A stretch of 64,000 nt of DNA from Reyranella sp. (GTDB lineage: Bacteria > Pseudomonadota > Alphaproteobacteria > Reyranellales > Reyranellaceae). Location of the stretch: contig NZ_SCVH01000075.1 in assembly GCF_004296935.1 (NCBI RefSeq), forward strand, positions 1 to 64,000. The letters run 5' to 3'. Below are positions 43,514 to 52,019 of the stretch, piece after piece. The notes beneath the pieces were generated by a model. That model had not been told where the DNA came from, did not search any database, and saw nothing but the letters and a program-made list of their open reading frames with translations. Each line of letters starts with the position of its first letter. The first letter of the stretch is position 1. The translations under genes and the position numbers were made by a program.

Positions 43514-43530
43514 TCGTCGTCTTACGACGA
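43514..43530. repeat. Short perfect inverted repeat
   Basis: TCGTCGT-CTT-ACGACGA in the gap after the amidohydrolase remnant. No gene or regulator next to it explains it; a hairpin at the island edge or the left end of a decayed element are options. Confidence 0.35.
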
Positions 43531-43591
43531 CGGCGGGGTAAGAAGCTCCAGTGGAGATTCATTACCCCTCCGTCAGCCTATGAGGCCAATA

Positions 43592-43615
43592 CCTCCCCTG
43601 CTGCGCAAGGGGAGG
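43592..43615. terminator. Hairpin after the amidohydrolase gene
   Basis: CCTCCCCT and AGGGGAGG, perfect 8-base arms with an 8-base loop, 8 bases past the stop of the minus-strand amidohydrolase gene. The arms are identical to those at 12276-12306, so this is also a recurring palindromic element. Confidence 0.58.
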
Positions 43616-43623
43616 AGAACGAG

Positions 43624-45345
43624 TTACCGCGCCCCGCGCACCAGCCGGCCGGGCAGGGCGCCGGTGAAGGTGCCGTCGCGATACGTGATCTCGCCGCCCA
43701 CGACCGTGGCGCGATAGCCTTCGGCCTTTTGTTCCAGCCGCCGGCCGCCGCCCGGCAGATTGTGCACCGGATGCGGCGCCGACACTTTCAGCCGGTCGAG
43801 ATCGATCACGTTGAGATCGGCCTTGTAGCCGACAGCGAGCCGGCCGCGATCGCCCAGCCCCACGGCGCGCGCCGGTGTGTCGGTGAGCTGCTGCACCGTC
43901 CAGCCAAGCGGCAGGCGTTCGCCGGGACGGTCGCGCATCCAGTAGGTCAGCGCGTGCGTCGTATAACTCGCGTCGCAGATCAGACCGTAGTGCGCGCCGC
44001 CGTCGCCCAGCGCGATCACCGTGTTGGGATCGCGCAGCATGGCCGCCATGTTGGCGTCGGAGCAGTCGGTGTAGTTGGCGCCGGGATGGAACAGGATGGT
44101 GCGGCCGTCGCCGCCCACCAGCAGGTCATAGGCGAGCTCGAGCGGCGGGATGCCGAGTTTGGCGGCGCGCGCGTCCAGCCGCTCCGCGGCCGGCGGCGTG
44201 TAGTTCGGCGGATCGCCCAGCACGAACATGTTCCCGACGCTCCTCATGAAGGCCAGCATCTGCGGATTGCGATAGACCGGCTCCTCGGCCAGGAGCCGCG
44301 CCTTCAGCGCCGGCTCGCGCAGCCGCGCCAGCTTCGCCTCGAGCGGCAGCCCCTCGACCGCGCGATAGCTCGGGCAGGTCGAGAAAGGATGGAAGGACAG
44401 TTCCAGCCCGTAGAGCAGCGCCACCGGCCGCGCCGCCACCTGGCCGCGGATCGCCAGCCCGTCGCGGTTGGCGCGATCGATCTCGCGCAGCAGCGTCTGC
44501 CAGCGGTTGGGATAGATCGAGATGTCGAGCAGGGTGAAGGAGAGCGGCCGGCCCGAGGCCTCGACCAGGCGGCGCAGCATGGCGAACTCGGTCGAACCCT
44601 CGGTCGTCGTGTCGGCGAAGTCGTCGAGCAGCTGGATCACGCCCTTGCCGGCCCGGCCGAGGCCGCGCGCGATCGCCGTCAGTTCCTCTTCCGCCGCGGT
44701 GATGGTGGGCGTGAGCGCGCCCTCGGAGGTGCGGTGGAACAGCGAGCGTGAGGTCGAGAAGCCGAGCGCTCCCGCATTCAAGCCCTCCTCGACGAGCGCG
44801 CTCATCGCCGCCATATCCTGCGCCGTCGCGGGCTCGCGCTCGACGCCGCGCTGGCCCATCACGAAGACGCGGAGCGGCGCGTGCGGCACTTGCGTCGCGA
44901 AATCGATGTCGCAGCGTCTCGCGGCCAGCGCGTCGAGATAGTCGGGGAAGCTCTGCCAGTTCCACGGCACGCCTTCGCGCATCACGATCTCGGGGATGTC
45001 TTCGACGCCCTCCATGACCTTGATCAGCGTGTCGCGGTCCTCGGGCCGGCAGGGCGCGAAGCCGACGCCGCAATTGCCCATCAGCACCGTGGTCACGCCA
45101 TGGCCGGACGAGGGCGTGAAGCGATCGTCCCAGGTCGCCTGCCCGTCATAATGCGTGTGGATGTCGACGAAGCCCGGCGTGACGGCGAGGCCCGTGGCGC
45201 CGATCTCCTCGCGGCCGGCGCCGGCGACTTTGCCCACGGCGGCGATGCGGCCGTCCTTCACCGCGATGTCGGCCTCGCGCGGCTCGCTGCCGGTGCCGTC
45301 GATCACGGTGCCGCCGCGCACCACGAGGTCGAATGGGGTTGCCAT
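43624..45345 (-). CDS. N-acyl-D-amino-acid deacylase-type amidohydrolase
   Basis: A 573-residue metal-dependent amidohydrolase. The N-terminus [15 protein letters not shown] precedes the metal-binding HTHYDGQ (H63, H65). [18 protein letters not shown] is the signature of the D-aminoacylase subgroup. [12 protein letters not shown] near 460 supplies the late Asp/His ligands. It probably hydrolyses N-acyl-D-amino acids or related ureido compounds. GGGAGGAAG precedes the ATG. A remnant of a second copy lies just downstream at 43366-43479, and a hairpin follows the stop. Confidence 0.9.
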   Translation of the reverse strand: MATPFDLVVRGGTVIDGTGSEPREADIAVKDGRIAAVGKVAGAGREEIGATGLAVTPGFVDIHTHYDGQATWDDRFTPSSGHGVTTVLMGNCGVGFAPCRPEDRDTLIKVMEGVEDIPEIVMREGVPWNWQSFPDYLDALAARRCDIDFATQVPHAPLRVFVMGQRGVEREPATAQDMAAMSALVEEGLNAGALGFSTSRSLFHRTSEGALTPTITAAEEELTAIARGLGRAGKGVIQLLDDFADTTTEGSTEFAMLRRLVEASGRPLSFTLLDISIYPNRWQTLLREIDRANRDGLAIRGQVAARPVALLYGLELSFHPFSTCPSYRAVEGLPLEAKLARLREPALKARLLAEEPVYRNPQMLAFMRSVGNMFVLGDPPNYTPPAAERLDARAAKLGIPPLELAYDLLVGGDGRTILFHPGANYTDCSDANMAAMLRDPNTVIALGDGGAHYGLICDASYTTHALTYWMRDRPGERLPLGWTVQQLTDTPARAVGLGDRGRLAVGYKADLNVIDLDRLKVSAPHPVHNLPGGGRRLEQKAEGYRATVVGGEITYRDGTFTGALPGRLVRGAR

Positions 45346-45405
45346 GGCTTCCTCCCGCGAGAGCAGGATGCTCGGGGTTTGTCGCTGATCTGTTACCAGC
45401 TTGGG

Positions 45406-45660
45406 ATGATGAAGGGAACGCGCGCGGCCGACATCGGCGACGACGAGGATCTCGTCCGCATGTTCGATCTCGAGGCCGAGTATCGGCTGCGCGGTCTGCG
45501 GCTACCCGAGGAACTCGTCGCGGCCGAGCAGGAAGCCCGCGGCCGCGGCATGGCGGACTGGCTGGCCGAGGATCCCGACTCGTGGGATCACATGGCCGAC
45601 CAGGTGATGGACGAGATCGCCGTGTTCACCGGCGACACGGCCGCACGCGCGGAATGCTGA
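45406..45660 (+). CDS. Small acidic hypothetical protein
   Basis: An 84-residue acidic, helical protein (DEDLVRMFDLEAEYRLRG, LPEELVAAEQEARGRG and WDHMADQVMDEIAVFTG). It starts at 45406 or 45409. There is no strong ribosome site, so this is a tentative gene. It is divergent from the amidohydrolase gene by 60 bases. The 169 bases between its stop and the convergent aminotransferase hold a long-loop inverted repeat. Confidence 0.5.
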   Translation: MMKGTRAADIGDDEDLVRMFDLEAEYRLRGLRLPEELVAAEQEARGRGMADWLAEDPDSWDHMADQVMDEIAVFTGDTAARAEC

Positions 45661-45771
45661 AGCCGATGTGGAACAACGCCGCGGTTCGGACCTGCTTCGC
45701 GAGCTCGTCGGCGCTGTGCCGCACCTTCTGCCAAATCGTTGATCGCGCTCGGCGATTTGCCGGCAGCGGCA

Positions 45772-45826
45772 CAGGCAGCGGCACGGCTGGCGATCTTTCG
45801 CGGCACGTTTCGTGTGCCGTTGCCTG
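45772..45826. terminator. Possible terminator stem with long loop
   Basis: CAGGCAGCGGCAC (45772-45784) pairs with GTGCCGTTGCCTG (45814-45826) over 13 positions with one G-T pair. The 29-base loop is long. It lies between two convergent genes, where a terminator is expected. Confidence 0.35.
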
Positions 45827-45829
45827 GTC

Positions 45830-46687
45830 TCAGATGATCCGCTGCGTCCGCGCAAACGCCATATAAAGCTCATGCGCGCGGGCGGCGATCGGGCCGGGCT
45901 GCAGGTCGCGGTCCTCGTAGCGGCTGACCGGCTGCACCTTGCCGGCATTGCCGGTGGTGAAGATCTCGTCGGCCTCGTCGAGCTCGGCGGTCGTGACGGT
46001 CCGCTCCTCGACGGTGATGCCGGCGGTGCGCAGCAGCTTCACCGTGCGGTTGCGCGTGATGCCGGCCAGGAAGGAGCCGTTGGGCACCGGCGTGGCGACG
46101 ATGCCGTTTCGGGCCAGGAACACGTTGGAACTGCAGGTCTCGGCCACGTTGCCGATGGCGTCGAGCACGATGCCGTTGCCGAAGCCGCGCTTCAGCATCT
46201 CGGCCACGCCGCGGGAGGAGTTGGGATAGAGGCAGCTTGCCTTGGCGTCGGTCGGCGCGCTCTCGGGCGTCGGCCGGCGGATGCTGCGGCAGAGGCCGAG
46301 GGTCAGCGGCGTGCCGGCGCGCATCGGCGAGAGATAGGTGCAGAGGAGGAACTGGCACGAGTCGGGATCGACCGAGATCGGGCCCTGGCCGCCCTTGCCG
46401 GCCCAGAACATCGGCCGGACATAAAGTTCTGCCTTGGGGCCGAAGCGGCGCACGCTCTCGTGCATCAGCTTCAGGATCTCTTCGGGTGATTGCTTGGGGT
46501 TCAGGCCCAGCGCGCGGGCCGAGCGCACGGCGCGTTCCGCATGGAGGTCGAGGTCGGGGCCGCAGCCCTCGAAGGCGCGGCCGCCGTCGAATACGATGGA
46601 GCCCAGCCACATGGCGTGGTCGCGCGGGCCCAGGATCGCGGGGTTGCCCTCGTGCCACGTGCCGTTCCAGTAGGTGAGCGTGTCCAT
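45830..46687 (-). CDS. Branched-chain-type (class IV) aminotransferase
   Basis: A 285-residue PLP enzyme. The catalytic Lys is in TDAKASCLYPNSSRG (K149) and the conserved Glu in GNVAETCSSNVF (E183). The phosphate and ring contacts match branched-chain aminotransferase or D-amino acid/ADCL-type class IV enzymes; the GTPLTLGLCRSIRRPTPES stretch favours the first. It transfers amino groups between a keto acid and glutamate. GGAGAGAAGA precedes the ATG. A longer open frame upstream lacks family features. It is divergent from the EamA gene. Confidence 0.88.
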   Translation of the reverse strand: MDTLTYWNGTWHEGNPAILGPRDHAMWLGSIVFDGGRAFEGCGPDLDLHAERAVRSARALGLNPKQSPEEILKLMHESVRRFGPKAELYVRPMFWAGKGGQGPISVDPDSCQFLLCTYLSPMRAGTPLTLGLCRSIRRPTPESAPTDAKASCLYPNSSRGVAEMLKRGFGNGIVLDAIGNVAETCSSNVFLARNGIVATPVPNGSFLAGITRNRTVKLLRTAGITVEERTVTTAELDEADEIFTTGNAGKVQPVSRYEDRDLQPGPIAARAHELYMAFARTQRII

Positions 46688-46726
46688 TCTTCTCTCCGCT
46701 GCGGAAGCGGGCGCTTCTAGCAGACG

Positions 46727-47605
46727 ATGAGCGGCGCTGCCAACCTCGCCCCGGTCCTGCTGGCGCTTGCCGCGGCCTTCTGCTTTGCGCTGGCCCTGAT
46801 CCTGACCCAGTACGGCTTGCGGACCATGCCGTCGTGGCGCTCGCCGCTCTATTCGATCGGCGGGGCGCTGGTGGTGGCGTGGGGGTTGTCCGTCGTGTTC
46901 GTCGACTGGCGGGGCTTCAGCCTGGAAGCAGCCCTGATCTTTGCCGCCGTGGGCTGCATCTTTCCCGTCGCCGTCTCGATCCTGGCGGTGCGCTCCAACG
47001 AGAAGCTCGGCCCCGCGGTGTCGGGCGCCGTGGGCAACGTGACGCCCGTGTTCGCCGTGCTGGGCGCCGTGCTGTTCCTGGGTGAGCGCCTGGGGCCGGG
47101 GCAGGTGGCGGGCTTGGCCATGGTCGTGGGCGGCGTGGCGCTCCTGGCTTTGCGTGGGGGTGCGGGCGGCCGGACCTGGTCGGTCTGGGTCCTTGGCCTG
47201 CCGCTGGCGGCGGCGCTGGTGCGCGGCTCGATCCAGCCCGCGATCAAGACCGGCCTCGCGCTGTGGCACGAGCCGCTGGCCGCCGCGGCGATCGGCTACA
47301 CCATGTCGACGGTCGTGATCCTGTCGCTGGTCGGACGCCGGGCGTGGCGCGCCGGGCCGGGCCATCCGGCGGGCGTGCGCTGGTTCCTGGCCGTGGGCTT
47401 CGCCAACGGCACGGCGACGTTCCTTCTCTATGCCGCGCTGGGGCTGGGCTCGATCGCCCTGGTGGCGCCGCTGGTGGCGCTGTTCCCGCTGTTCGCCGTG
47501 GTGCTGAGCTTCTTCTTCCTGCGCGGCGAGCAGCTCCATGCGGTCGGGCTGCTGGGCATCGTGGTGAGCGTGGCCGGCGTGATTTTGCTGCTGGTCGGCA
47601 CCTGA
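46727..47605 (+). CDS. EamA/DMT-family transporter
   Basis: A 292-residue membrane protein with about ten transmembrane helices in two EamA repeats. Examples are APVLLALAAAFCFALALILTQY at the start and the second-repeat helix LLGIVVSVAGVILLLVGT at the end. The repeat motif GAVGNVTPVFAVLGAVLFLGERLG is characteristic. Members export amino acids or other metabolites. It is divergent from the aminotransferase, so an amino acid or keto acid substrate is a reasonable guess. The next gene begins 45 bases later on the same strand. Confidence 0.87.
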   Translation: MSGAANLAPVLLALAAAFCFALALILTQYGLRTMPSWRSPLYSIGGALVVAWGLSVVFVDWRGFSLEAALIFAAVGCIFPVAVSILAVRSNEKLGPAVSGAVGNVTPVFAVLGAVLFLGERLGPGQVAGLAMVVGGVALLALRGGAGGRTWSVWVLGLPLAAALVRGSIQPAIKTGLALWHEPLAAAAIGYTMSTVVILSLVGRRAWRAGPGHPAGVRWFLAVGFANGTATFLLYAALGLGSIALVAPLVALFPLFAVVLSFFFLRGEQLHAVGLLGIVVSVAGVILLLVGT

Positions 47606-47650
47606 GCCGCTATCATCCGGGCCAAGAAATAACGGGAAGGAAAGTCAATC

Positions 47651-48547
47651 GTGCCGCTTCGCAGCCGCCGCTTCGGCCTCTCGGTCGCCCTCGCCACACC
47701 CTTCACCGGTGAGTGGCTGATCGACCTGCCGCGCCTCGTGGCGCACGGCCGCCAGTCGCTGGCCGACGGCTGTGCGAGCCTCACCGTGTTCGGTACCACG
47801 GGCGAGGGCGCCTCGCTCGGGCTCAACGAACGCCAGCGCGCGCTGGGGGCTCTTGTCGGGGCGGGCATCGATCCCGCGACGCAGCTCGTGGTCGGCATTG
47901 CCGCCTCTTCGGTCGAGGACGCGATCGCCCAGGGCCGCGCGGGGTTGATGCTGGGGTGTCCCAGCTTCCTGCTGGCGCCGCCGTTCTATTTCAAGGGAGC
48001 GGGCGACGAGGGGCTGTTCGACTGGTTCGCCGCGGTGCTGACGGGGCTCGGGCCCAAGGCCAGCAACGTCATCCTCTATCACATCCCGCAGGTGACCTCG
48101 GTCGGGCTCTCGGTCGCGTTGATCGACCGGCTCAAGAAGGCCTTTCCCAGGCAGGTCACCGGCGTGAAGGATTCGTCGGGCGACTGGGCCAACAGCCAGG
48201 CGCTGCTCGAGCACCACGCCGACCTGCACATCCTGATCGGCGACGAGCGGCTCCTCGCCAGGGCGATGAAGCTCGGCGCCTCGGGCACGATCTGCGGTCT
48301 CGCCAACATCGCGCCCGACCTGATGCAAGCGCCGGTCGCCGGCATCGAGGAGCCACGCATCGCCGAAATCATCGCCGAGCTCGTGCCCTTCGCCTTCACC
48401 GCTGCCTGCAAGGCGCTGGTCGGTCACCGGCGCAACGATCCGGTGGCCTGGTCGCGCATGCGCGCGCCGCTGCGCTCGCTGTCCGAGGCCGAGTGCGTGA
48501 AACTTTTTGCCGCTGTCGACAACATCCGCGCCAGGCGTGCGGCGTAG
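47651..48547 (+). CDS. DapA-family aldolase/dehydratase
   Basis: A 298-residue TIM-barrel lyase starting at GTG with GGAAGGAA upstream. The Schiff-base Lys is in GVKDSSGD (K173), the catalytic Tyr in LYHIPQV (Y143) and the substrate-carboxylate loop is GTTGEG (48-53). Related enzymes include dihydrodipicolinate synthase and 5-dehydro-4-deoxyglucarate dehydratase. The UxaA-like dehydratase 9 bases downstream argues for the sugar-acid role. The genome's true dapA is expected elsewhere. Confidence 0.85.
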   Translation: MPLRSRRFGLSVALATPFTGEWLIDLPRLVAHGRQSLADGCASLTVFGTTGEGASLGLNERQRALGALVGAGIDPATQLVVGIAASSVEDAIAQGRAGLMLGCPSFLLAPPFYFKGAGDEGLFDWFAAVLTGLGPKASNVILYHIPQVTSVGLSVALIDRLKKAFPRQVTGVKDSSGDWANSQALLEHHADLHILIGDERLLARAMKLGASGTICGLANIAPDLMQAPVAGIEEPRIAEIIAELVPFAFTAACKALVGHRRNDPVAWSRMRAPLRSLSEAECVKLFAAVDNIRARRAA

Positions 48548-48556
48548 GAGATCATC

Positions 48557-50068
48557 ATGACCGCACCGCTCACCATCCGCCTGCATCCCGGCGACAACGT
48601 CATCGTGGCGCGCATGGATATCCTTCCCGGCACCAGGGTCGAGGGCGAGGTGGCGGCCGCCACGCGCGTGCCGCCCGGCCACAAGATCCTGACCCGCGCG
48701 GTCAAGAAGGGCGAGGCGCTGCGCAAGTACAACCAGATCATCGGCTTCGCCACCGAGGACATGGCGCCGGGCGCCCACATCCACACCCACAACTGCGTCA
48801 TGGGCGACTTCGAGCGCGACTACGCCTTCTGCGCCGACGCGCACCCGACCGACTACCTCGTGCCGCCGGCGACTTTCCGGGGCTACCGCCGCACCGATGG
48901 CCGCGCCGCCACACGCAACTACCTCGGCATCGTCACCACCGTTAATTGCTCGGCCGCTACGAGCCGCATGATCGCGCGTCACATCGAGCCCTTGCTCGCC
49001 CAATTCCCCAACATCGACGGTGTGGTGCCGCTGACCCATGGCGGCGGCTGCGGCATGGCAGCTTCAGGCCTCGAGATGGATGTGCTGCGCCGCACCCTGG
49101 CGGGTTACACGCGCCATCCCAACATGGCGGCCGTCGTCGTGCTGGGGCTGGGCTGCGAGACCAACCAGATTTCCGGCCTGATGAACGCCGAGGGTCTCAA
49201 GGAAGGCCCGAAGCTGATCCCGATGGCGATCCAGGACGAAGGCGGCGTCAGCAAGACGGTGATGCGCGCCGTGGGTTTCCTGAAGGAGCTGCTGCCCGAG
49301 GCGAATAACGTGAAGCGTGAGGCGATCCCGGCCAGCGAGCTGATCCTGGCGCTGCAATGCGGCGGCTCGGACGGTTACTCCGGCATCTCGGCCAATCCGG
49401 CGCTGGGCGCGGCGGTCGACCTGCTGGTGCGCAACGGCGGCTCGGCGGTGCTGTCGGAGACGCCCGAGATCTACGGTGCCGAGCATCTGCTGACGCGGCG
49501 TGCGGTGAGCCGCGAGGTCGGCGAGAAGATCGTCGAGCGCATCAAGTGGTGGGAGGACCACTGCGCCAGGACGGGCGGCGAGATGAACAACAATCCCTCG
49601 CCCGGCAACAAGGCAGGCGGCCTCACCACCATCCTCGAGAAGTCGCTGGGCGCGGTCGCCAAGGGCGGCACCACCAACCTGGTCGATGTCTATAAGTACG
49701 CCGAGCCGATCACGGCCAAGGGCTTCGTCTATATGGACTCGCCGGGCTACGACCCGGTCTCGGCGACCGGCCAGGTGGCGGGCGGCGCCAACGTGCTGTG
49801 TTTCACCACAGGCCGCGGCAGCGTGTTCGGCTGCAAACCCACGCCGTCGCTCAAGCTCGCGACCAACACCTCGCTCTACCGGCGCATGACCGACGACATG
49901 GACATCAACTGCGGCACGATCGTCGACGGCGAGGAGACGATCCAGGAGAACGGCCGGCGCATCTTCGAGCTGATCCTCGCCACCGCGTCAGGGCAAAAGA
50001 CGAAGTCGGAGGTGCTGGGCATCGGCGACGACGAATTCGAGCCGTGGAAGATCGGGGCAACGATGTGA
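48557..50068 (+). CDS. UxaA/GarD-family sugar-acid dehydratase
   Basis: A 503-residue protein of the altronate/galactarate dehydratase family, near the usual 495-523. An N-terminal SAF-like domain (about 1-90, with LTRAVKKGEAL) precedes the catalytic part: THGGGCGM, GLGCETNQ, ALQCGGSDGYSGISANPALG and NNPSPGNKAGGLTTILEKSLGA. Family members dehydrate altronate, galactarate or glucarate, needing Fe2+ or Mn2+. It follows the DapA-like gene by 9 bases and its stop overlaps the GNAT start. Confidence 0.9.
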   Translation: MTAPLTIRLHPGDNVIVARMDILPGTRVEGEVAAATRVPPGHKILTRAVKKGEALRKYNQIIGFATEDMAPGAHIHTHNCVMGDFERDYAFCADAHPTDYLVPPATFRGYRRTDGRAATRNYLGIVTTVNCSAATSRMIARHIEPLLAQFPNIDGVVPLTHGGGCGMAASGLEMDVLRRTLAGYTRHPNMAAVVVLGLGCETNQISGLMNAEGLKEGPKLIPMAIQDEGGVSKTVMRAVGFLKELLPEANNVKREAIPASELILALQCGGSDGYSGISANPALGAAVDLLVRNGGSAVLSETPEIYGAEHLLTRRAVSREVGEKIVERIKWWEDHCARTGGEMNNNPSPGNKAGGLTTILEKSLGAVAKGGTTNLVDVYKYAEPITAKGFVYMDSPGYDPVSATGQVAGGANVLCFTTGRGSVFGCKPTPSLKLATNTSLYRRMTDDMDINCGTIVDGEETIQENGRRIFELILATASGQKTKSEVLGIGDDEFEPWKIGATM

Positions 50069-50541
50069 CGGTGACCATCGCTCCTCTCGTCGAGCGCCCC
50101 GATCTCGCCGCCCAGGTCGCGGCCTGGGGTTTCGCCGAGTGGGGCCATCTCAATCCCGGGGAGACGCTGAAGCAACGCGTCATCCGGATCGAGGGCAAGA
50201 TGAACCTCGATCGTGTGCCGGTTGCCTTCGTCGCCCTCGATGACTCCGGCGCTGGGGCCGGCGGCATCGTCGGCACCGCCTCGCTCATTTTCGACGATCT
50301 CGAGGGCGACCCGCGCAATCCCTGGCTGGCGAGCGTCTTCGTGCCGTCGGAGCATCGCAAGAAGGGCATCGCGTCGGCCCTGGTGCGCACCGTCGAGGAC
50401 GCCGCGCGTCGGCTGGGCTACTCGCGGCTCTATCTTTTCACCTCCACCGCGCCCGATCTCTACGCAGGCCTCGGCTGGCGACCGCTCGAGCGGCGCGACT
50501 ATCGCGGCGAACATATCCAGATCATGGACAGGACGCTGTAA
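50065..50541 (+). CDS. GNAT-family N-acetyltransferase
   Basis: A 158-residue acyltransferase with the coenzyme A pyrophosphate motif VFVPSEHRKKGIASALVRTVED (R/Q-x-x-G-x-G/A pattern near 92-112) and FTSTAPDLYAGLGWRPL. GTG at 50065 overlaps the dehydratase stop by four bases; a GTG at 50071 is the alternative. The acceptor substrate is unknown. It sits inside the sugar-acid cassette. Confidence 0.84.
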   Translation: MTVTIAPLVERPDLAAQVAAWGFAEWGHLNPGETLKQRVIRIEGKMNLDRVPVAFVALDDSGAGAGGIVGTASLIFDDLEGDPRNPWLASVFVPSEHRKKGIASALVRTVEDAARRLGYSRLYLFTSTAPDLYAGLGWRPLERRDYRGEHIQIMDRTL

Positions 50542-50551
50542 GGGAACGGGC

Positions 50552-51946
50552 ATGCCGGAAGATTTTCATTATCTGTCGCTCGACGAGGTCGCGCGGCGCC
50601 TGAAGGAGCGCAAGCTTTCCTCGGTCGAGGCGACCAGGTCGATCCTCGGTCGCATCGAAAAGCTCGACCCCAAGCTCAAGGCCTACGCCACGCTGACGAC
50701 GGAGCGCGCGCTGGCCGACGCCGCACGCCTCGATGCCGAGACCGCCGCCGGCACGTCGCGCGGGGTGCTGCATGGCGTGCCGATCGCCGTGAAGGATCTT
50801 TGCAACACCGCCGGTGTCGCCACGGCCGCCGGCATGCCGATCCATCGCAAGAACGTGCCGGCCAAGGACGCGACGGTGGTGGCGCGCCTCAAGGCGGCCG
50901 GCGCGGTGATCCTGGGCAAGCTGCAGATGACCGAAGGCGCCTACGGTGCCCACCATCCCGACATTCCCGCGCCGCTCAATCCGTGGAACGCGGCCTACTG
51001 GACCGGCTCGTCGTCGTCGGGCTCGGGGGCGGCCACCGCCGCGGGGCTTTGCTTCGCTTCGCTCGGATCCGATACCGGGGGTTCGATCCGGTTTCCCTCG
51101 ACCATGAATGGTCTCACCGGCCTGAAGCCGACCTGGGGCCGAGTGAGCCGCGCCGGCGTTTTTGCACTCGCCGAATCGCTCGACCATATCGGGCCGATGA
51201 CACGAAGCGCCCTCGACGCCGCCCTCGTCCTGGGCGTGATCGCAGGCCCCGATGCCGACGATCCGACGTCAGTGAGCCTGCCGGTGCCCGACTATGCCGG
51301 GTCGATCGGTGGCGGCGTGCGTGGTCGCCGCATCGGTGTGCCGACCAACCTGCACGGAATCGATGGCGATGCCCAACGCGCGCTCGACGGCGCAGCCGAG
51401 GCCCTGAAACAGGCGGGCGCCAGTGTCGTCGACGTGAAGCTGCCGGCGTCGTTCGACCAGGCCGGCTACGACTGGGTGCCGCTCTGCGCCGTCGAGGCTG
51501 CCGTCGCCCACGAGGCGACCTATCCCGCCCGTGCGAAGGAATATGGCCCAGTGCTCGCCGGACTGCTCGACACGGGCCGCAAGCTCTCCGCCACCGATCT
51601 CGCGAAGCTGCAGTTGCGACGCGCGGCACTCGCCGGCGAGCTCAACAGCCTGATGTCGTCGGTCGATCTCCTGCTGGTGCCGGTGATGGGCACGGCGGCA
51701 TGGTCGATCGAGGCGATCCAAAAGGCGGGACGCGATCCCGACAGCGTGGCGGCGCGCCTGCGCTACACGGCACCCTTCGACCTGAGTGGTCATCCGACGC
51801 TCACTTTGCCGGGCGGCATGACCCGCGATGGTGTCCCGGCCGGCTTCCAGATCGTCGGCCGCGCCTTCGACGAGGCAGGCATTCTTGCCGCCGGGCACGC
51901 CTATCAGCAGTTGAGCGACTGGCATTTGAGGCGTCCGCCGCCCTGA
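50552..51946 (+). CDS. Amidase-signature-family hydrolase
   Basis: A 464-residue amidase with the Ser-cisSer-Lys triad: Lys in AVKDL (K81), cis-Ser in TGSSSSGSGAA (about S156) and nucleophile Ser in GSDTGGSIR (S178). It resembles GatA-like or aryl-acylamidase enzymes; no GatB or GatC is nearby, so it is probably a catabolic amidase. It starts 10 bases after the GNAT stop and ends the four-gene unit. Family length is typical. Confidence 0.88.
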   Translation: MPEDFHYLSLDEVARRLKERKLSSVEATRSILGRIEKLDPKLKAYATLTTERALADAARLDAETAAGTSRGVLHGVPIAVKDLCNTAGVATAAGMPIHRKNVPAKDATVVARLKAAGAVILGKLQMTEGAYGAHHPDIPAPLNPWNAAYWTGSSSSGSGAATAAGLCFASLGSDTGGSIRFPSTMNGLTGLKPTWGRVSRAGVFALAESLDHIGPMTRSALDAALVLGVIAGPDADDPTSVSLPVPDYAGSIGGGVRGRRIGVPTNLHGIDGDAQRALDGAAEALKQAGASVVDVKLPASFDQAGYDWVPLCAVEAAVAHEATYPARAKEYGPVLAGLLDTGRKLSATDLAKLQLRRAALAGELNSLMSSVDLLLVPVMGTAAWSIEAIQKAGRDPDSVAARLRYTAPFDLSGHPTLTLPGGMTRDGVPAGFQIVGRAFDEAGILAAGHAYQQLSDWHLRRPPP

Positions 51947-52019
51947 ACCGGCTCGCTGTCTGCGTGGACGCTGAATCCTCTTTCACCTATAGTACTCGAC
52001 CTTCCTCAACAGCCGGCGC

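Noticed and set aside
46688-47539. Upstream extension of the aminotransferase frame
   Set aside because: It runs opposite the EamA gene and lacks family sequence; the family N-terminus begins at 46687.
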